The notes beneath the pieces were generated by a model. That model did not search any database. It worked only from the letters and a program-made list of their open reading frames with translations, and had not been told where the DNA came from. Below are positions 28,440 through 36,554 of a stretch of DNA of 64,000 nucleotides, piece by piece. The stretch lies in contig NZ_AUBE01000007.1 of the NCBI RefSeq assembly GCF_000429085.1, positions 1-64,000 on the forward strand. The letters run 5' to 3'. Position 1 is the stretch's first letter. The number at the start of each line of letters is the position of its first letter. The DNA is from Streptomyces flavidovirens DSM 40150. Its GTDB lineage: Bacteria > Actinomycetota > Actinomycetes > Streptomycetales > Streptomycetaceae. A program made the translations under genes and the position numbers.

Positions 28440-29135
28440 ATCGAGGTTGATGCTGACGGCGCCGTGGTCGGACAGGCCCGTGTCGACCGGCTCTTGGTAG
28501 ACCTGGTAGTCCGTCACTGCGGGAGCGAGATCAGAGGTCCTGGCGGCGGGGCACGTCGCCGTCGGCGAACGCCGCCGTTGGCACGGCCTCCTTCCCGGCG
28601 AAACTTGTGTCGACGAAGCCCGCACGAGCCAGCAGTTCGACGGCCTCCCAATATCGGACACCGTCTCCTCGCCGGGTGAGCGCAGGTGTCCGTTCAGCAG
28701 GTGCGCCGGCAGCCGGGACGAGTCCGGCTCCGGGAAAGCCGAGGCCGATCGCGTTGACGTTTCCCAGCAGTGCGACAGTCGGTCGGGCGCGGCGAGAACT
28801 GCCAATGGGGCCACCTGCGGGCCCTGTTGCGCGGGCCGAAGGAGTCCAGGCGCAGGTGCGCGCCTCCAGCAGCCGCTCGACGCCCGGCAGGATCAGGTGG
28901 GCCCAGCCCATAACGTGGTGGTAACGGGTGCTGTCTGCGCCCTCCGCGTCCACCCGGATCCGGTCGCTGAGCAGGATCGCCGAATGAAACCGGTGGCCCG
29001 CCGTGGTCGGGGTTGGCCTCGGCGAGGAGCCCCCGCGCCAAGCCCAGCGCGTTGACCGCGCGGTGCAAACGGCGGCGAGCGAGCTGTTCCCAGCTATGGC
29101 ACTCCTGGAGTTTTCCAGCCGCGGGAGTGTTCGCG
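28440..29135 (-). pseudogene. Endonuclease/exonuclease/phosphatase (EEP) protein, decayed
   Basis: In order, across frames, the minus strand reads LECHSWEQLARRRLHRAVNA (the catalytic Q-E replaced by L-E), RFHSAILLSDRIRVDAEGAD-like text, RYHHVMGWAHLILPGVE, LLGNVNAIGLGFPGA and VPTAAFADGDVPRRQDL. It ends EPVDTGLSDHGAVSINLD, the terminal S-D-H of the EEP fold. The N-terminus is absent and several indels are present. Confidence 0.7.
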
Positions 29136-29245
29136 GTGACGCTGGCTGCCGATCAACGCAGCGGACATGTCCGTGACGTGGTTAGCCGGCGTGCGTCATT
29201 CCATTCTTTCGAGTGGCGAGCGGCACTGCGGCAGCTCGGGCGGGT

Positions 29246-29965
29246 TCAGCCAGCGGCGTCTCTGAGTCGTTCGGAGTCCAGGACGGTGATGCGTCCGCGG
29301 GCGAGGCGGAGGAGGCCGTGGCCGGCGTACTCGCGCAGGACCTTGGTGCAGGTTTCGCGGGAGGTGCCGGCGAGGGCGGCGAGTTGTTCGTGGGTGAGAG
29401 CGATCTGCGGGTGGCGTCCGACGGGGCGCAGGGGGCTGGCCGGGGGTTGGGCGCTGGTGAGGGTGGTCAGCGTGGTGGCGATGCGTTGGGCGACGGTTTT
29501 GAACACGCTGTCGGACAGGCGTTGTTCGAGGTCGGCCAGGCGGCGGCCGAGGATGGCGGTGATCCGGGTGGCGATGCGGGCGTCGGCGAGCAGGAGCCGG
29601 TTGACGTCGGCGCGGCTCATCACACAGACGACGGTGTCGTCGAGGGCTTCGGCGTAGTTGTCGTACATGTGCTGTCCGAGCAGGACCATCTCGCCGAAGA
29701 TGGTGCCGGGGCTGATGATCGCGGTGGTCAGCGCGCGGCCGTCGGCGGAGACCCGGAAGACGCGGATCCGGCCCTTCTTGAGGATGAACAGCACTTCGGA
29801 GGGCTGGGTGGGCGAGTAGAAGATCTCGCCCGCGTGGTAGGACTTCATCGGCGCTGCGGCGGCGATGGCTTCCATCTCCCGTTCGGACAGGTCGCAGAAG
29901 ATGTCGACCTCGGCCAGGCACCAGGTCCGTTCCGCACCCTCGTGGCCTGCTGCGGCGTCGGTCAT
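29246..29965 (-). CDS. Crp/Fnr-family transcriptional regulator
   Basis: A 239-residue protein: N-terminal cyclic-nucleotide-binding-like beta barrel (about residues 16-125; SEVLFILKKGRIRVFRV, ISPGTIFGEMVLLG), long dimer helix, and C-terminal winged helix with LTHEQLAALAGTSRETCTKV (about residues 190-209). The S-R-E-T of the recognition helix is the one by which Crp reads GTGA half-sites. The barrel lacks the arginine that holds cAMP phosphate. Cys16, Cys24 and Cys114 do not match the Fnr cluster spacing, so the signal is unknown. GAGGAG precedes the ATG. Matching sites occur at five promoters in the next 10 kb. Confidence 0.92.
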   Translation of the reverse strand: MTDAAAGHEGAERTWCLAEVDIFCDLSEREMEAIAAAAPMKSYHAGEIFYSPTQPSEVLFILKKGRIRVFRVSADGRALTTAIISPGTIFGEMVLLGQHMYDNYAEALDDTVVCVMSRADVNRLLLADARIATRITAILGRRLADLEQRLSDSVFKTVAQRIATTLTTLTSAQPPASPLRPVGRHPQIALTHEQLAALAGTSRETCTKVLREYAGHGLLRLARGRITVLDSERLRDAAG

Positions 29966-30153
29966 GGTGTGCGTCTCCTCGCGTCGTCCAGGGGCCCACG
30001 GTGGGGGTGCGGCGCCCCATGCCGGGCTGCCCAGTGCCTCGGCATTGCTGGCCAGACAGTAGGGCACCGAACCGTCGACCTGGCCTTTGCGCCGCGGCGC
30101 CGCGCCCGGTGGTGGGGCGGCCGGGTGAGGGGGCGGCGCGGGAGCCTGGCTGC

Positions 30154-30654
30154 TCATCGGGCCGGGCCGGTGCGCTTGCCCATGGCCTGGGCGATGAACC
30201 CGAACGTCACACCGGCGAGCAGACCGAAGACGAGGTGGGCGCCGAGGCTGGAGGAGGTGACGTCGTTCCACTCGAAGACGGGCATGCCCATGTTGGCAGG
30301 CATGATCCACAGTGCGCCGACGGTCCACCACACCGCGCCGTAGACCAGGCCGAGGACGACGGCCGGTGCGAGGCGCTGCGCGAGGGGGCCGAGCACGATG
30401 CCGAAGGTGGTGCCGGCGAACAGCGCGATGGAGAGGTGGATCAGCCAGCCGACGAAGGCGTTGGTCGAGCCGAGGAGCCCGGCCACCATCGTGATCATCG
30501 CGGTGTCCATGACGGGCCTGGAGACGGACATCCAGATGCCCATGCCGACGCCGCCGACGAGGCCGGCCGCAGCGCCCCAGACGGCGTGCACGGGGATCAA
30601 GGCGATCTTGGGGGAGACGTGTGCTGCCGTGGTCATGGTGATCGTCCCATCCAT
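30154..30654 (-). CDS. Membrane protein (DUF1440/YagU-like), Crp/Fnr-type promoter
   Basis: About 166 residues with four or five helices. VWGAAAGLVGGVGMGIWMSV, VGWLIHLSIALFAGTTFGIV, LVYGAVWWTVGALWIMPANM and SLGAHLVFGLLAGVTFGFI resemble YagU/DUF1440-like integral membrane proteins. The start is uncertain: ATG at 30654, with GGAAAG upstream, or ATG at 30636. Its promoter fits the local class II pattern (site 30712-30725; -10 TCTAGC at 30685-30690), leaving a leader of roughly 25 bases. Confidence 0.72.
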   Translation of the reverse strand: MDGTITMTTAAHVSPKIALIPVHAVWGAAAGLVGGVGMGIWMSVSRPVMDTAMITMVAGLLGSTNAFVGWLIHLSIALFAGTTFGIVLGPLAQRLAPAVVLGLVYGAVWWTVGALWIMPANMGMPVFEWNDVTSSSLGAHLVFGLLAGVTFGFIAQAMGKRTGPAR

Positions 30655-30684
30655 GGGGTCGTTCTTTCCGCTGTCGCTGACGAC

Positions 30685-30725
30685 GCTAGACCGGGTGGTG
30701 CAGGCAGGTATGTGAGCACCCTTAC
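30685..30725 (-). promoter_or_regulatory. Crp/Fnr-type promoter of the membrane protein gene
   Basis: On the minus strand: GTAAGGGTGCTCAC (30712-30725), 21 bp, then TCTAGC (30685-30690). The dyad fits GTRA-N6-TCAC, and the dyad centre would sit near -41, as at class II activator promoters. Confidence 0.65.
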
Positions 30726-30813
30726 GTACGCGCCGGTAGTCCCGCTCGGCGTCCGGTTGCCGGTCAACGCCCGTGATGGGCCCATGGAACTGTCTCCAGG
30801 GAACGTGACGCGT

Positions 30814-31303
30814 ATGGGTATCGACGTGACGGTGGAGCGGGTGCTCCCGCTGCCGTGCGAGCAGGTGGCGGCGTACGCGATGGACTGGCGCCACGACGCC
30901 TGGGGGCACCTCCCATGCCCGTTCAGGGTTATGTCAGGGTTATGGGGGAGGACCAGGGCATCCGGACGGCGGAGCTGACGCGGCAGGCGGATGCGGGCGG
31001 TTTCTCGGGGCGGAGGTGACGCGGACGGCGTACTTCCTGGGCAGCGGATCGACTACGTCCTGCGGATCGCCGCGTACGAGCCGCCGAGGTTGCTGGACGT
31101 GGTCTCGGTCGCCGGCCCGATGCCGATGCACGTGACCTACACCTTCGCCCCCCCGGACGGCGGCACGCTCGCCCGGATCCGCGTACGCGGCGGCGCCTCC
31201 GGCCTCTACCGGCTGGCGGGACCGATGATGGGGCGCAAGGTGCGCTCGTCGCTGGTCAAGGATCTTCGGGACCTTCAGCGGCAGGTGAGCCGACACATGG
31301 AGG
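30814..31303 (+). pseudogene. SRPBCC-family protein, interrupted and frameshifted
   Basis: It begins MGIDVTVERVLPLPCEQVAA YAMDWRHD and then hits an inserted repeat at 30901-30951. It resumes in other frames as GIRTAELTRQADAGGF, RIDYVLRIAAYEPPRLLDVV and SVAGPMPMHVTYTFAPPDGG. This is a START/SRPBCC ligand-binding fold of about 150 residues. The insertion plus a missing base near 31040 inactivate it. It is divergent from the membrane protein gene, with the Crp/Fnr site in between. Confidence 0.75.
30901..30951. repeat. Small palindromic repeat with tandem 11-mers inserted in a gene
   Basis: It starts TGGGGGCACCTCCCAT and ends ATGGGGGAGG, whose arms can pair. Between them is TCAGGGTTATG twice in tandem (30923-30933, 30934-30944). 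The flanks read as continuous SRPBCC coding sequence, so the 50 or so bases look inserted. Similar GGGGGCACCTCCC palindromes are familiar in Streptomyces intergenic DNA. Confidence 0.65.
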
Positions 31304-31315
31304 GTGAGGGCGGCC

Positions 31316-31639
31316 ATGGCGTTCGACGAAGGACTGGTGGAACGCGTCAGGGCGCGGCTGGGTGCGGACCCGGGCATCACAGAGAAGCGGATGTTCAGCG
31401 GCCTTACGTTCCTGCACGAGGGCAACATGGCCGTGGGCGTGATCGGGGACGAGCTGATGGTCCGGGTCGGCCCGGACGCCACCGAAGCCGCCCTGGCAAA
31501 GCCGGGGACACGGCCCTTCACCGGACGCCCGATGCGCGGCTGGGTCGTCGTGGCCTCCTCCGCCGTGTCCGAGGACCAGGCCCTGGCCGACTGGATCGAC
31601 CAGGGACACGCCTTCGCGGCGAGCCTGCCGCACAGGTAG
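31316..31639 (+). CDS. TfoX N-terminal-domain protein
   Basis: A 107-residue protein, MAFDEGLVERVRARLGADPG, then ITEKRMFSGLTFLHEGNMAV and LADWIDQGHAFAASLPHR. This is the TfoX_N fold (small beta-rich domain first seen in the competence regulator TfoX/Sxy). Stand-alone TfoX_N proteins in actinomycetes have no assigned role. GGGTGAGGG precedes the ATG at 31316; a GTG at 31304 is possible. It follows a broken SRPBCC gene. Confidence 0.85.
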   Translation: MAFDEGLVERVRARLGADPGITEKRMFSGLTFLHEGNMAVGVIGDELMVRVGPDATEAALAKPGTRPFTGRPMRGWVVVASSAVSEDQALADWIDQGHAFAASLPHR

Positions 31640-31673
31640 CCCTGTCGCGGCAGACGCCTACGCTCCAGGCCCC

Positions 31674-32477
31674 CTACTGCGGCGGGCGCTCGGCAATCAG
31701 CAGCGCGTAGCCGAGGACGCCGTCCGCGACCGCCGTGCGGGCGGCTGCCAGGACGGCGGGGGCGGCGTCGAGGTCGACGCCCGCGGCGGTGAGGCGGGCC
31801 GCGGCGGTCATGCGCAGCAGGTTCAGCCTCGCCTCGATCTGGTCGATCATCCGCAGCATCGCATGGTCGTGGCGCTCGGTGTGGAGGGTGTGCAGGCCCG
31901 CGCCGGCCAGGATCTCGGTGTAGTCCTGGAGCGGCCGGGCGTCGGCGATGCAGGCGATGCGGGCGCCGAGGCCGGTGAGCCCGGGCGGCAGCCGGGTGGG
32001 ATCGATGGTGACGTCGGTGATGCCGAGGCGGCCGGCGGGCCCCAGGACGCGGGCGAACTCGGCCGCGGCCCGCGCCTTGTCGGGAAACGTACACAGGGCG
32101 CACTCGCACACCACGGCGTCGAAGACGCCGTCCGGGTATGGGAGGTGCTCAGCGTCCCCGGTGGTGAACCGTGCCCGGTCGGCGAGGCCGACTGCCTGCG
32201 CGGCGCCCTGGGCGAGGGCGGTGTTCGCGGGCGCGTAGTCCACCCCGTCGACCTCGGCGCCGTAGCCGTCGGCGAGGAGGAGGGCGGTGGTGCCGCGCCC
32301 GGACGCGACGTCGAGGACCCGCGCTCCCGTGGTGAGACCGAGGCCGTCGGCGAGTCGGCGGGTCAGCGCGGTGCCGCCGGGGTGGTAGGAGTCGCCGAGG
32401 AGGAGGGCGACGACGTCGGAGGAGTACGCGGCGGCGCAGCACGCCTTCAGCTCCTCGCCGCTGGGCGTACCGGTCAT
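31674..32477 (-). CDS. Class I SAM-dependent methyltransferase, radical SAM operon
   Basis: A 267-residue enzyme. The SAM fold shows VLDVASGRGTTALLLADGYG (motif I), the post-motif VDGVDYAP, and GDAEHLPYPDGVFDAVVCEC (motif II region). The N-terminal helix ELKACCAAAYSSDVVALLLG and the C-C pair are distinctive of a subgroup often labelled arsenite-methyltransferase-like, but the conserved ArsM cysteines cannot be confirmed. The ATG overlaps the radical SAM stop (ATGA, 32474-32477), so the two are almost surely co-translated and may act on the same substrate. Confidence 0.85.
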   Translation of the reverse strand: MTGTPSGEELKACCAAAYSSDVVALLLGDSYHPGGTALTRRLADGLGLTTGARVLDVASGRGTTALLLADGYGAEVDGVDYAPANTALAQGAAQAVGLADRARFTTGDAEHLPYPDGVFDAVVCECALCTFPDKARAAAEFARVLGPAGRLGITDVTIDPTRLPPGLTGLGARIACIADARPLQDYTEILAGAGLHTLHTERHDHAMLRMIDQIEARLNLLRMTAAARLTAAGVDLDAAPAVLAAARTAVADGVLGYALLIAERPPQ

Positions 32478-34048
32478 GACGAGCGCCTCCCTTCAGTGTC
32501 CGAGCTGCTGGCGGTCTTCGATCCGTACGGGGTCTCCGTCAGTCGGCTGGCGAGCGGAAGGGCGTTGGGGGTGACCGGGGCGACGGGGACGCCGGACATC
32601 TCGGCGCGGACCTGTTCGCGGTAGCCGACGGAGTTGTAGGCGCAGAAGGGGATGAGGCGCCCGTCCGGGGTGATCTCCTCGACGCAGCACTTCATCAGCT
32701 GCTTGACGTTGAGGGTGTAGGGGTCCTGGAAGTCCTGCACGACGATCATGAATGCCTTGTCGTTGAGGTCCTTCACGGCCTCAGGGAGGTCGATGCCGCA
32801 GGTGTCCGCGCAGTCCAGGGCCTCGGCCGTGGCCCGCAGCTTCTCCTTGGTCGTCTCCGTCCCCATGAACGCGGAGGCGGACCAGAGTTTCTCCAGGGCC
32901 TCGCGGATGCCGGCGTCGGGCATGACGCGGTTGGTGACGTAGTCGAGGTAGTCCTCGACGTTGAGCAGCCGCGGGACGGGGACGACGGTGCGGTTGCCCG
33001 GTTCGCCGTCGATGAGGAGGTAGGTGATGGAGCGGCAGGTGGGGAAACAGCAGGGGACGGGGAAGAAGTCGCCCTTCTGGAACCAGTTGGGCCGCTGTTC
33101 GTTGATGAGCCGGATGACGTCGGGGTTGGTGAGCCGGTTCAGCGGGTCGAACTCGACGTGCCGGCCGGAGTGGGTGACCGGCTGGAACGCCACCGAGCGG
33201 ACGGCGGGGTGGTCGATGCCGTACTCGATGATCGCCCCGACCTCGTGTTCGTTCAGACCGCGCTCGACGGCGGCCACTAGGGTGACGGTCAGGCCGTGCT
33301 CGGCGCAGTGGTCCAGGGCCTGCTGCTTGAACGTGCGCAGGTCCCGGCCCCGGATCTCCAGGTGGGTCCGCTCGTCGAAGCCGTCGAACTGGAGGTAGAT
33401 GTTGACCGACTTGCCCGGAGCTTGGTTGCGCTTGCCGAGTTCGGCGACGAAGTTCTTGTCGGTGGCGAGGCGGATGCCGTTGGTGTTGAGGTTGACGTTC
33501 TTGATCGGGCGGGCCTGGGCGAGGTCGATGAAGTCCAGGATGTGCTTGTGGATGGTGGGCTCGCCGCCGGAGAACATCACCACCTCCGCCTCGCCCTCCG
33601 AGGCGACGAAGGTGTCGAGCATCCGCTCGCATTGCTCGTGGGTGATGGAGTAGCCGTCCGGCTGGTGGCCGGAGTCGGCGAAGCAGATTGGGCAGTCCAG
33701 GTTGCAGCCGGTGTTGACCTCGATGATGCCTAGGCAGGCGTGCTGCTTGTGCTCTGGGCACAGCCCGCAGTCGCTCGGGCAGCCGTCCTTCACCTCGGTC
33801 TGGAAGGTGAGCGGGATGGTGCCGGGCTTGTTGAACCGGGCCGAGGACAGGTACTCCTCGGCGTCCCCGTAGACCAGCGCCTCGAACTCGCCGTGCTCAC
33901 GGCAGCGTTTACGCAGGTACACCTTGTCGTTGCGGATGTTGACCTGTGCGTCGACGGGTGTCTTGCACAGCGGGCAGATCGACTTGGTGAACTCCACGAA
34001 CACCTCGTCGCGTTCGGCCTTGGCCTGGGGTGCGGCTTCCTGAGTCAC
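32474..34048 (-). CDS. Radical SAM enzyme, tetraether-synthase (Tes/MJ0619)-like
   Basis: 524 residues from the GTG at 34048, which is 7 bp after AAGGAG. The N-terminus has a rubredoxin-like ribbon (ICPLCKTP, Cys25/28/49; RCREHGEFE). GCPSDCGLCPEH (Cys90/94/97/105) is followed by the radical SAM motif GCNLDCPICFADSG (Cys115/119/122) and GGEP at 161-164. Auxiliary-cluster cysteines lie in VPCCFPTC (333/334/338), DTCG (417), KCCVE (454/455) and PFCAYNS (469). This order matches the MJ0619/Tes group, which joins lipid chains in archaea; bacterial members are mostly uncharacterised. Second or third gene of a Crp/Fnr-controlled operon. The substrate is inferred, not shown. Confidence 0.85.
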   Translation of the reverse strand: MTQEAAPQAKAERDEVFVEFTKSICPLCKTPVDAQVNIRNDKVYLRKRCREHGEFEALVYGDAEEYLSSARFNKPGTIPLTFQTEVKDGCPSDCGLCPEHKQHACLGIIEVNTGCNLDCPICFADSGHQPDGYSITHEQCERMLDTFVASEGEAEVVMFSGGEPTIHKHILDFIDLAQARPIKNVNLNTNGIRLATDKNFVAELGKRNQAPGKSVNIYLQFDGFDERTHLEIRGRDLRTFKQQALDHCAEHGLTVTLVAAVERGLNEHEVGAIIEYGIDHPAVRSVAFQPVTHSGRHVEFDPLNRLTNPDVIRLINEQRPNWFQKGDFFPVPCCFPTCRSITYLLIDGEPGNRTVVPVPRLLNVEDYLDYVTNRVMPDAGIREALEKLWSASAFMGTETTKEKLRATAEALDCADTCGIDLPEAVKDLNDKAFMIVVQDFQDPYTLNVKQLMKCCVEEITPDGRLIPFCAYNSVGYREQVRAEMSGVPVAPVTPNALPLASRLTETPYGSKTASSSDTEGRRSS

Positions 34049-34390
34049 GCGGAGCTCCTTGGTGAGTCGTTTTCCTTTGCCCCCCTGGGAATCGTCAGGG
34101 CCGGGGACTTCGTCTTCGTGGGGCGAAGGTCGGGCAGGAACCGTCGTGCAGCAGTCCTCCGGTCCGGCACCCCGGCGGCGACGGGTCCGGCATCGGGCAT
34201 AGGCGGCGCCGGCCAGGAGGACGACCGCGCCGACGGTGATCAGCCACGCTTTGGCGAGGGCTCCGCCGACAACGCCGAGTGCTGCGCCGGCCACCAACAG
34301 GGGGCCGGCGCAGCACACCACCATCAGCAGCCCGGCGCCCACGGCCGCCGCCATGCCACCGAGACGAGCATGTTCACGGGCTGTCGGCAC
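34049..34390 (-). CDS. MerT-like membrane segment in frame with the radical SAM gene
   Basis: From a GTG at 34390 (GGAGGTGAAGG upstream, overlapping the mauE end) 114 codons run without a stop straight into the radical SAM frame. They encode two membrane helices, GLLMVVCCAGPLLVAGAALG with a CC-x-GP motif like mercury transporters, and AWLITVGAVVLLAGAAYARC, then RCRTRRRRGAGPEDCCTT and a charged linker. Either a 638-residue membrane-anchored enzyme is made, or ribosomes also start at 34048 to make a soluble form. It may be a former separate gene that lost its stop. Confidence 0.6.
34055..34060 (-). promoter_or_regulatory. Internal ribosome site for the short radical SAM form
   Basis: AAGGAG on the minus strand, 6-7 bp before the GTG at 34048. 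It is stronger than most sites in this operon and falls where family members normally begin (VTQEAAPQ), supporting a genuine internal start. Confidence 0.6.
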
Positions 34391-34829
34391 GGTCCTTCAC
34401 CTCCACTCGGTCGGCTTTGGAGGGGGCGGGCGTGGTGCGGGCGGAGCGGAACAGCGGGGCGGCGTAGAAGAGGGGCAGGGCGTCCTGGAGCAGGACGAAC
34501 CAGCTCAGCCGCTGCGTGAGGTAGATCCCGAAGCAGCCGCAGTTGTCCACGGTCAGGCCCCGTGCGTACGCCTGCACGGCCAGCACCGTCCACGCCACCG
34601 ACACGCCGGTGTAGACGCAAACCGGGGCCAGGGCCTTCGACCGCGGTCGGGCCAGGAACCAGATCCCGCTCACCAGTTCGCCCGCGATCAGCGCCAGGGC
34701 CAGAGCGGTCGCGGCGGCGCCGGTCACCAGCCCGTACGCGGACAGAATCCCGGACATGTGCGGCAGGGAGGCGAGCTGGGCGATGGCCATCGCCGAGTAC
34801 ACGGCCCCGAGAACGATCCTGAGCACCAT
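34374..34829 (-). CDS. MauE/DoxX-family redox-associated membrane protein
   Basis: A 151-residue protein with four membrane helices. It has the MauE signature TVDNCGCFG (C-x-C facing the redox side) in the loop before helix four (LSWFVLLQDALPLFYA). MauE-type proteins pass reducing equivalents or assist disulphide formation in exported or membrane enzymes. It is the first gene of the leftward operon. The next start lies 17 bp inside its end. The predicted -10 (CCTACG, 34838-34843) sits so close that the mRNA may begin at or next to the ATG. Confidence 0.88.
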   Translation of the reverse strand: MVLRIVLGAVYSAMAIAQLASLPHMSGILSAYGLVTGAAATALALALIAGELVSGIWFLARPRSKALAPVCVYTGVSVAWTVLAVQAYARGLTVDNCGCFGIYLTQRLSWFVLLQDALPLFYAAPLFRSARTTPAPSKADRVEVKDRADSP

Positions 34830-34837
34830 GATCTGAA

Positions 34838-34878
34838 CGTAGGCCGTCGGGCAGGGTGAGAACTGTAAGCGCGCTCAC
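34838..34878 (-). promoter_or_regulatory. Crp/Fnr-type promoter of the mauE-radical SAM operon
   Basis: On the minus strand: GTGAGCGCGCTTAC (34865-34878), 21 bp, CCTACG (34838-34843), then 8 bp to the ATG. Same spacing as three other promoters in the island. A divergent reductase gene starts 220 bp to the right. Confidence 0.72.
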
Positions 34879-35097
34879 CGAACCGCCTCCTTCCTCGCGG
34901 CACGCTCGAAGGGTGCGAAAGGTGGCCGGGCCGACGTCCCGATCTCGCTCTCGGGGCTCACGATCGTGGCAAGCGGCCGACTCGGGTGGCGATACCACCA
35001 CCCAGGGCGACGCCGGGACGTGGCGGCACCAGCACCCCCTTCGCCCCGCGGTACGCATATCCGAGATCCCTGGGCACGTCTGATCGAGGAGGCCCTC

Positions 35098-36468
35098 ATG
35101 GCGCGGGAACAGGAAGTCGACGTTGTGGTGATCGGGATGGGGGTGGGCGGTGAGCATGTCGCCGAGCGGCTGGCCGAGGAAGGGCTGGACGTGGTCGGGG
35201 TGGAGGCGGAGCTGGTCGGCGGCGAATGCCCGTACTGGGCGTGCATCCCCAGCAAGGTGATGATCCGTGCCGGGAACCTCCTGGCCGAGGCCCGGCGGGT
35301 GCCGGGCATGGACGGCGAGACCCAGGTCCACGCGGACTTCGCGCCGGTCGCCGCCCGGATCAGGGACGAGGCCACGGACAACTGGGACGACCAGGTCGCC
35401 GTCGACCGGTTCACCCGCAAGGGCGGCCACTTCGTGCGCGGCCGTGCCCGCCTGGCCGGCTCCGGCCGCGTGGAGGTCGACGGCCAGTCGTTCGCCGTAC
35501 GGCGGGGAGTGGTGCTGGCCACCGGCAGCCGCCCGCAGATCCCGCCGGTGCCGGGTCTGGCGGATGTGCCGTACTGGACGAACCGGCAGGCCGTATCCGT
35601 CAAGGAGCCGCCCGCCTCGCTGCTGGTGCTCGGCGGCGCCATCGGCGTCGAACTGGCGCAGGGGTTCTCCCGCTTCGGCACCGCTGTGACCGTCGTGGAG
35701 GCGATCGAGCGGCTGCTGCCTGCGGAAGAGCCCGAAGCCGGCGAGCTGCTGGCCGAGGTGTTGCAGGGGGAAGGGGTCACCGTACGAGCCGGAGCGCGTG
35801 CCACCGGCGTCCGCCACGCGGACGACATGTTCCGGCTGACGCTCGACGGTGGGGAAGAGGTCACCGGGCAGCGCCTGCTGGTGGCCACCGGACGCCGACC
35901 CGACCTGAGCGGGCTCGGCCTCGACACCATCGGTCTCGACCCCACGGCCCGCGCGCTGGACGTGGACGGGCAGATGCGGGCCGCCCACGGCGTGTGGGGC
36001 GCCGGCGACCTCACCGGACGTCGCCTGTTCACGCACTGGCGATGTACCAGGCCGAGATCGCCGTACGCGACATCCTGGGCCTGCCGGGCCCGGCCGCCGA
36101 CTGCCGGGCCCTGCCCCGGGTCACCTTCACCGACCCCGAGGTCGGCTCCGTCGGCCTGAGCGAACACGCAGCCCGCGAGCAGGGACTGAGGGCGCGGACC
36201 GGCACCGCACGAGTGCCGTCCTCGGCTCGGGGCTGGATCCACAAGGCCAGCAACCACGGCCTGATCAAACTCGTCGAGGACAGTGAGCGCGGCGTCCTCG
36301 TCGGCGCCACCTCGGCCGGACCCACGGGCGGCGAAGTCCTCTACGGACTGGCCGTCGCCGTCCACAGCGAAGATCCCCGTCGACCGGCTCCGCCACATGA
36401 TCTACGCCTACCCCACCTTCCACCGCGGAGTCGAAGACGCCCTCGCCGACCTGCGCCACGACGGCTGA
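35098..36468 (+). pseudogene. Flavoprotein disulphide reductase (NAD(P)/FAD), two frameshifts
   Basis: It reads as a class I pyridine nucleotide-disulphide oxidoreductase: EVDVVVIGMGVGGEHVAERL (FAD site), redox pair GECPYWACIPSK (C-x4-C variant), ATGSRP, NAD fold LLVLGGAIGVELAQGFSRFG, and WGAGDLTG. A base is missing at about 36034 (F-T-H then MYQAEIAVRD), and an extra A near 36376 restores the frame to PVDRLRHMIYAYPTFHRGVE. Together the two shifts restore the original frame, but 115 residues between them are out of frame from the start. GAGGAGG precedes the ATG. If the indels are sequencing errors it would be an intact partner of the MauE operon. Confidence 0.85.
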
Positions 36469-36511
36469 CCAGGACCCGTGGAAAGGGGCATCCGCTCGGG
36501 TCCTCGTGGTC
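36467..36511. terminator. Bidirectional hairpin between convergent genes
   Basis: GACCA and GGACCCG on the left arm pair with CGGGTCC and TGGTC on the right arm, with a small bulge and a loop of about 18 bases. It lies between the reductase stop and the sigma factor stop. Confidence 0.55.
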
Positions 36512-36554
36512 GTAGCAGCACCCAGGGTGCCTGGCAGAGCCGGGCCCGGGTGGC

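Noticed and set aside
28531..28953. A 140-residue frame that looked like a novel protein
   Set aside because: Neighbouring frames show that it is the middle of a decayed EEP gene.
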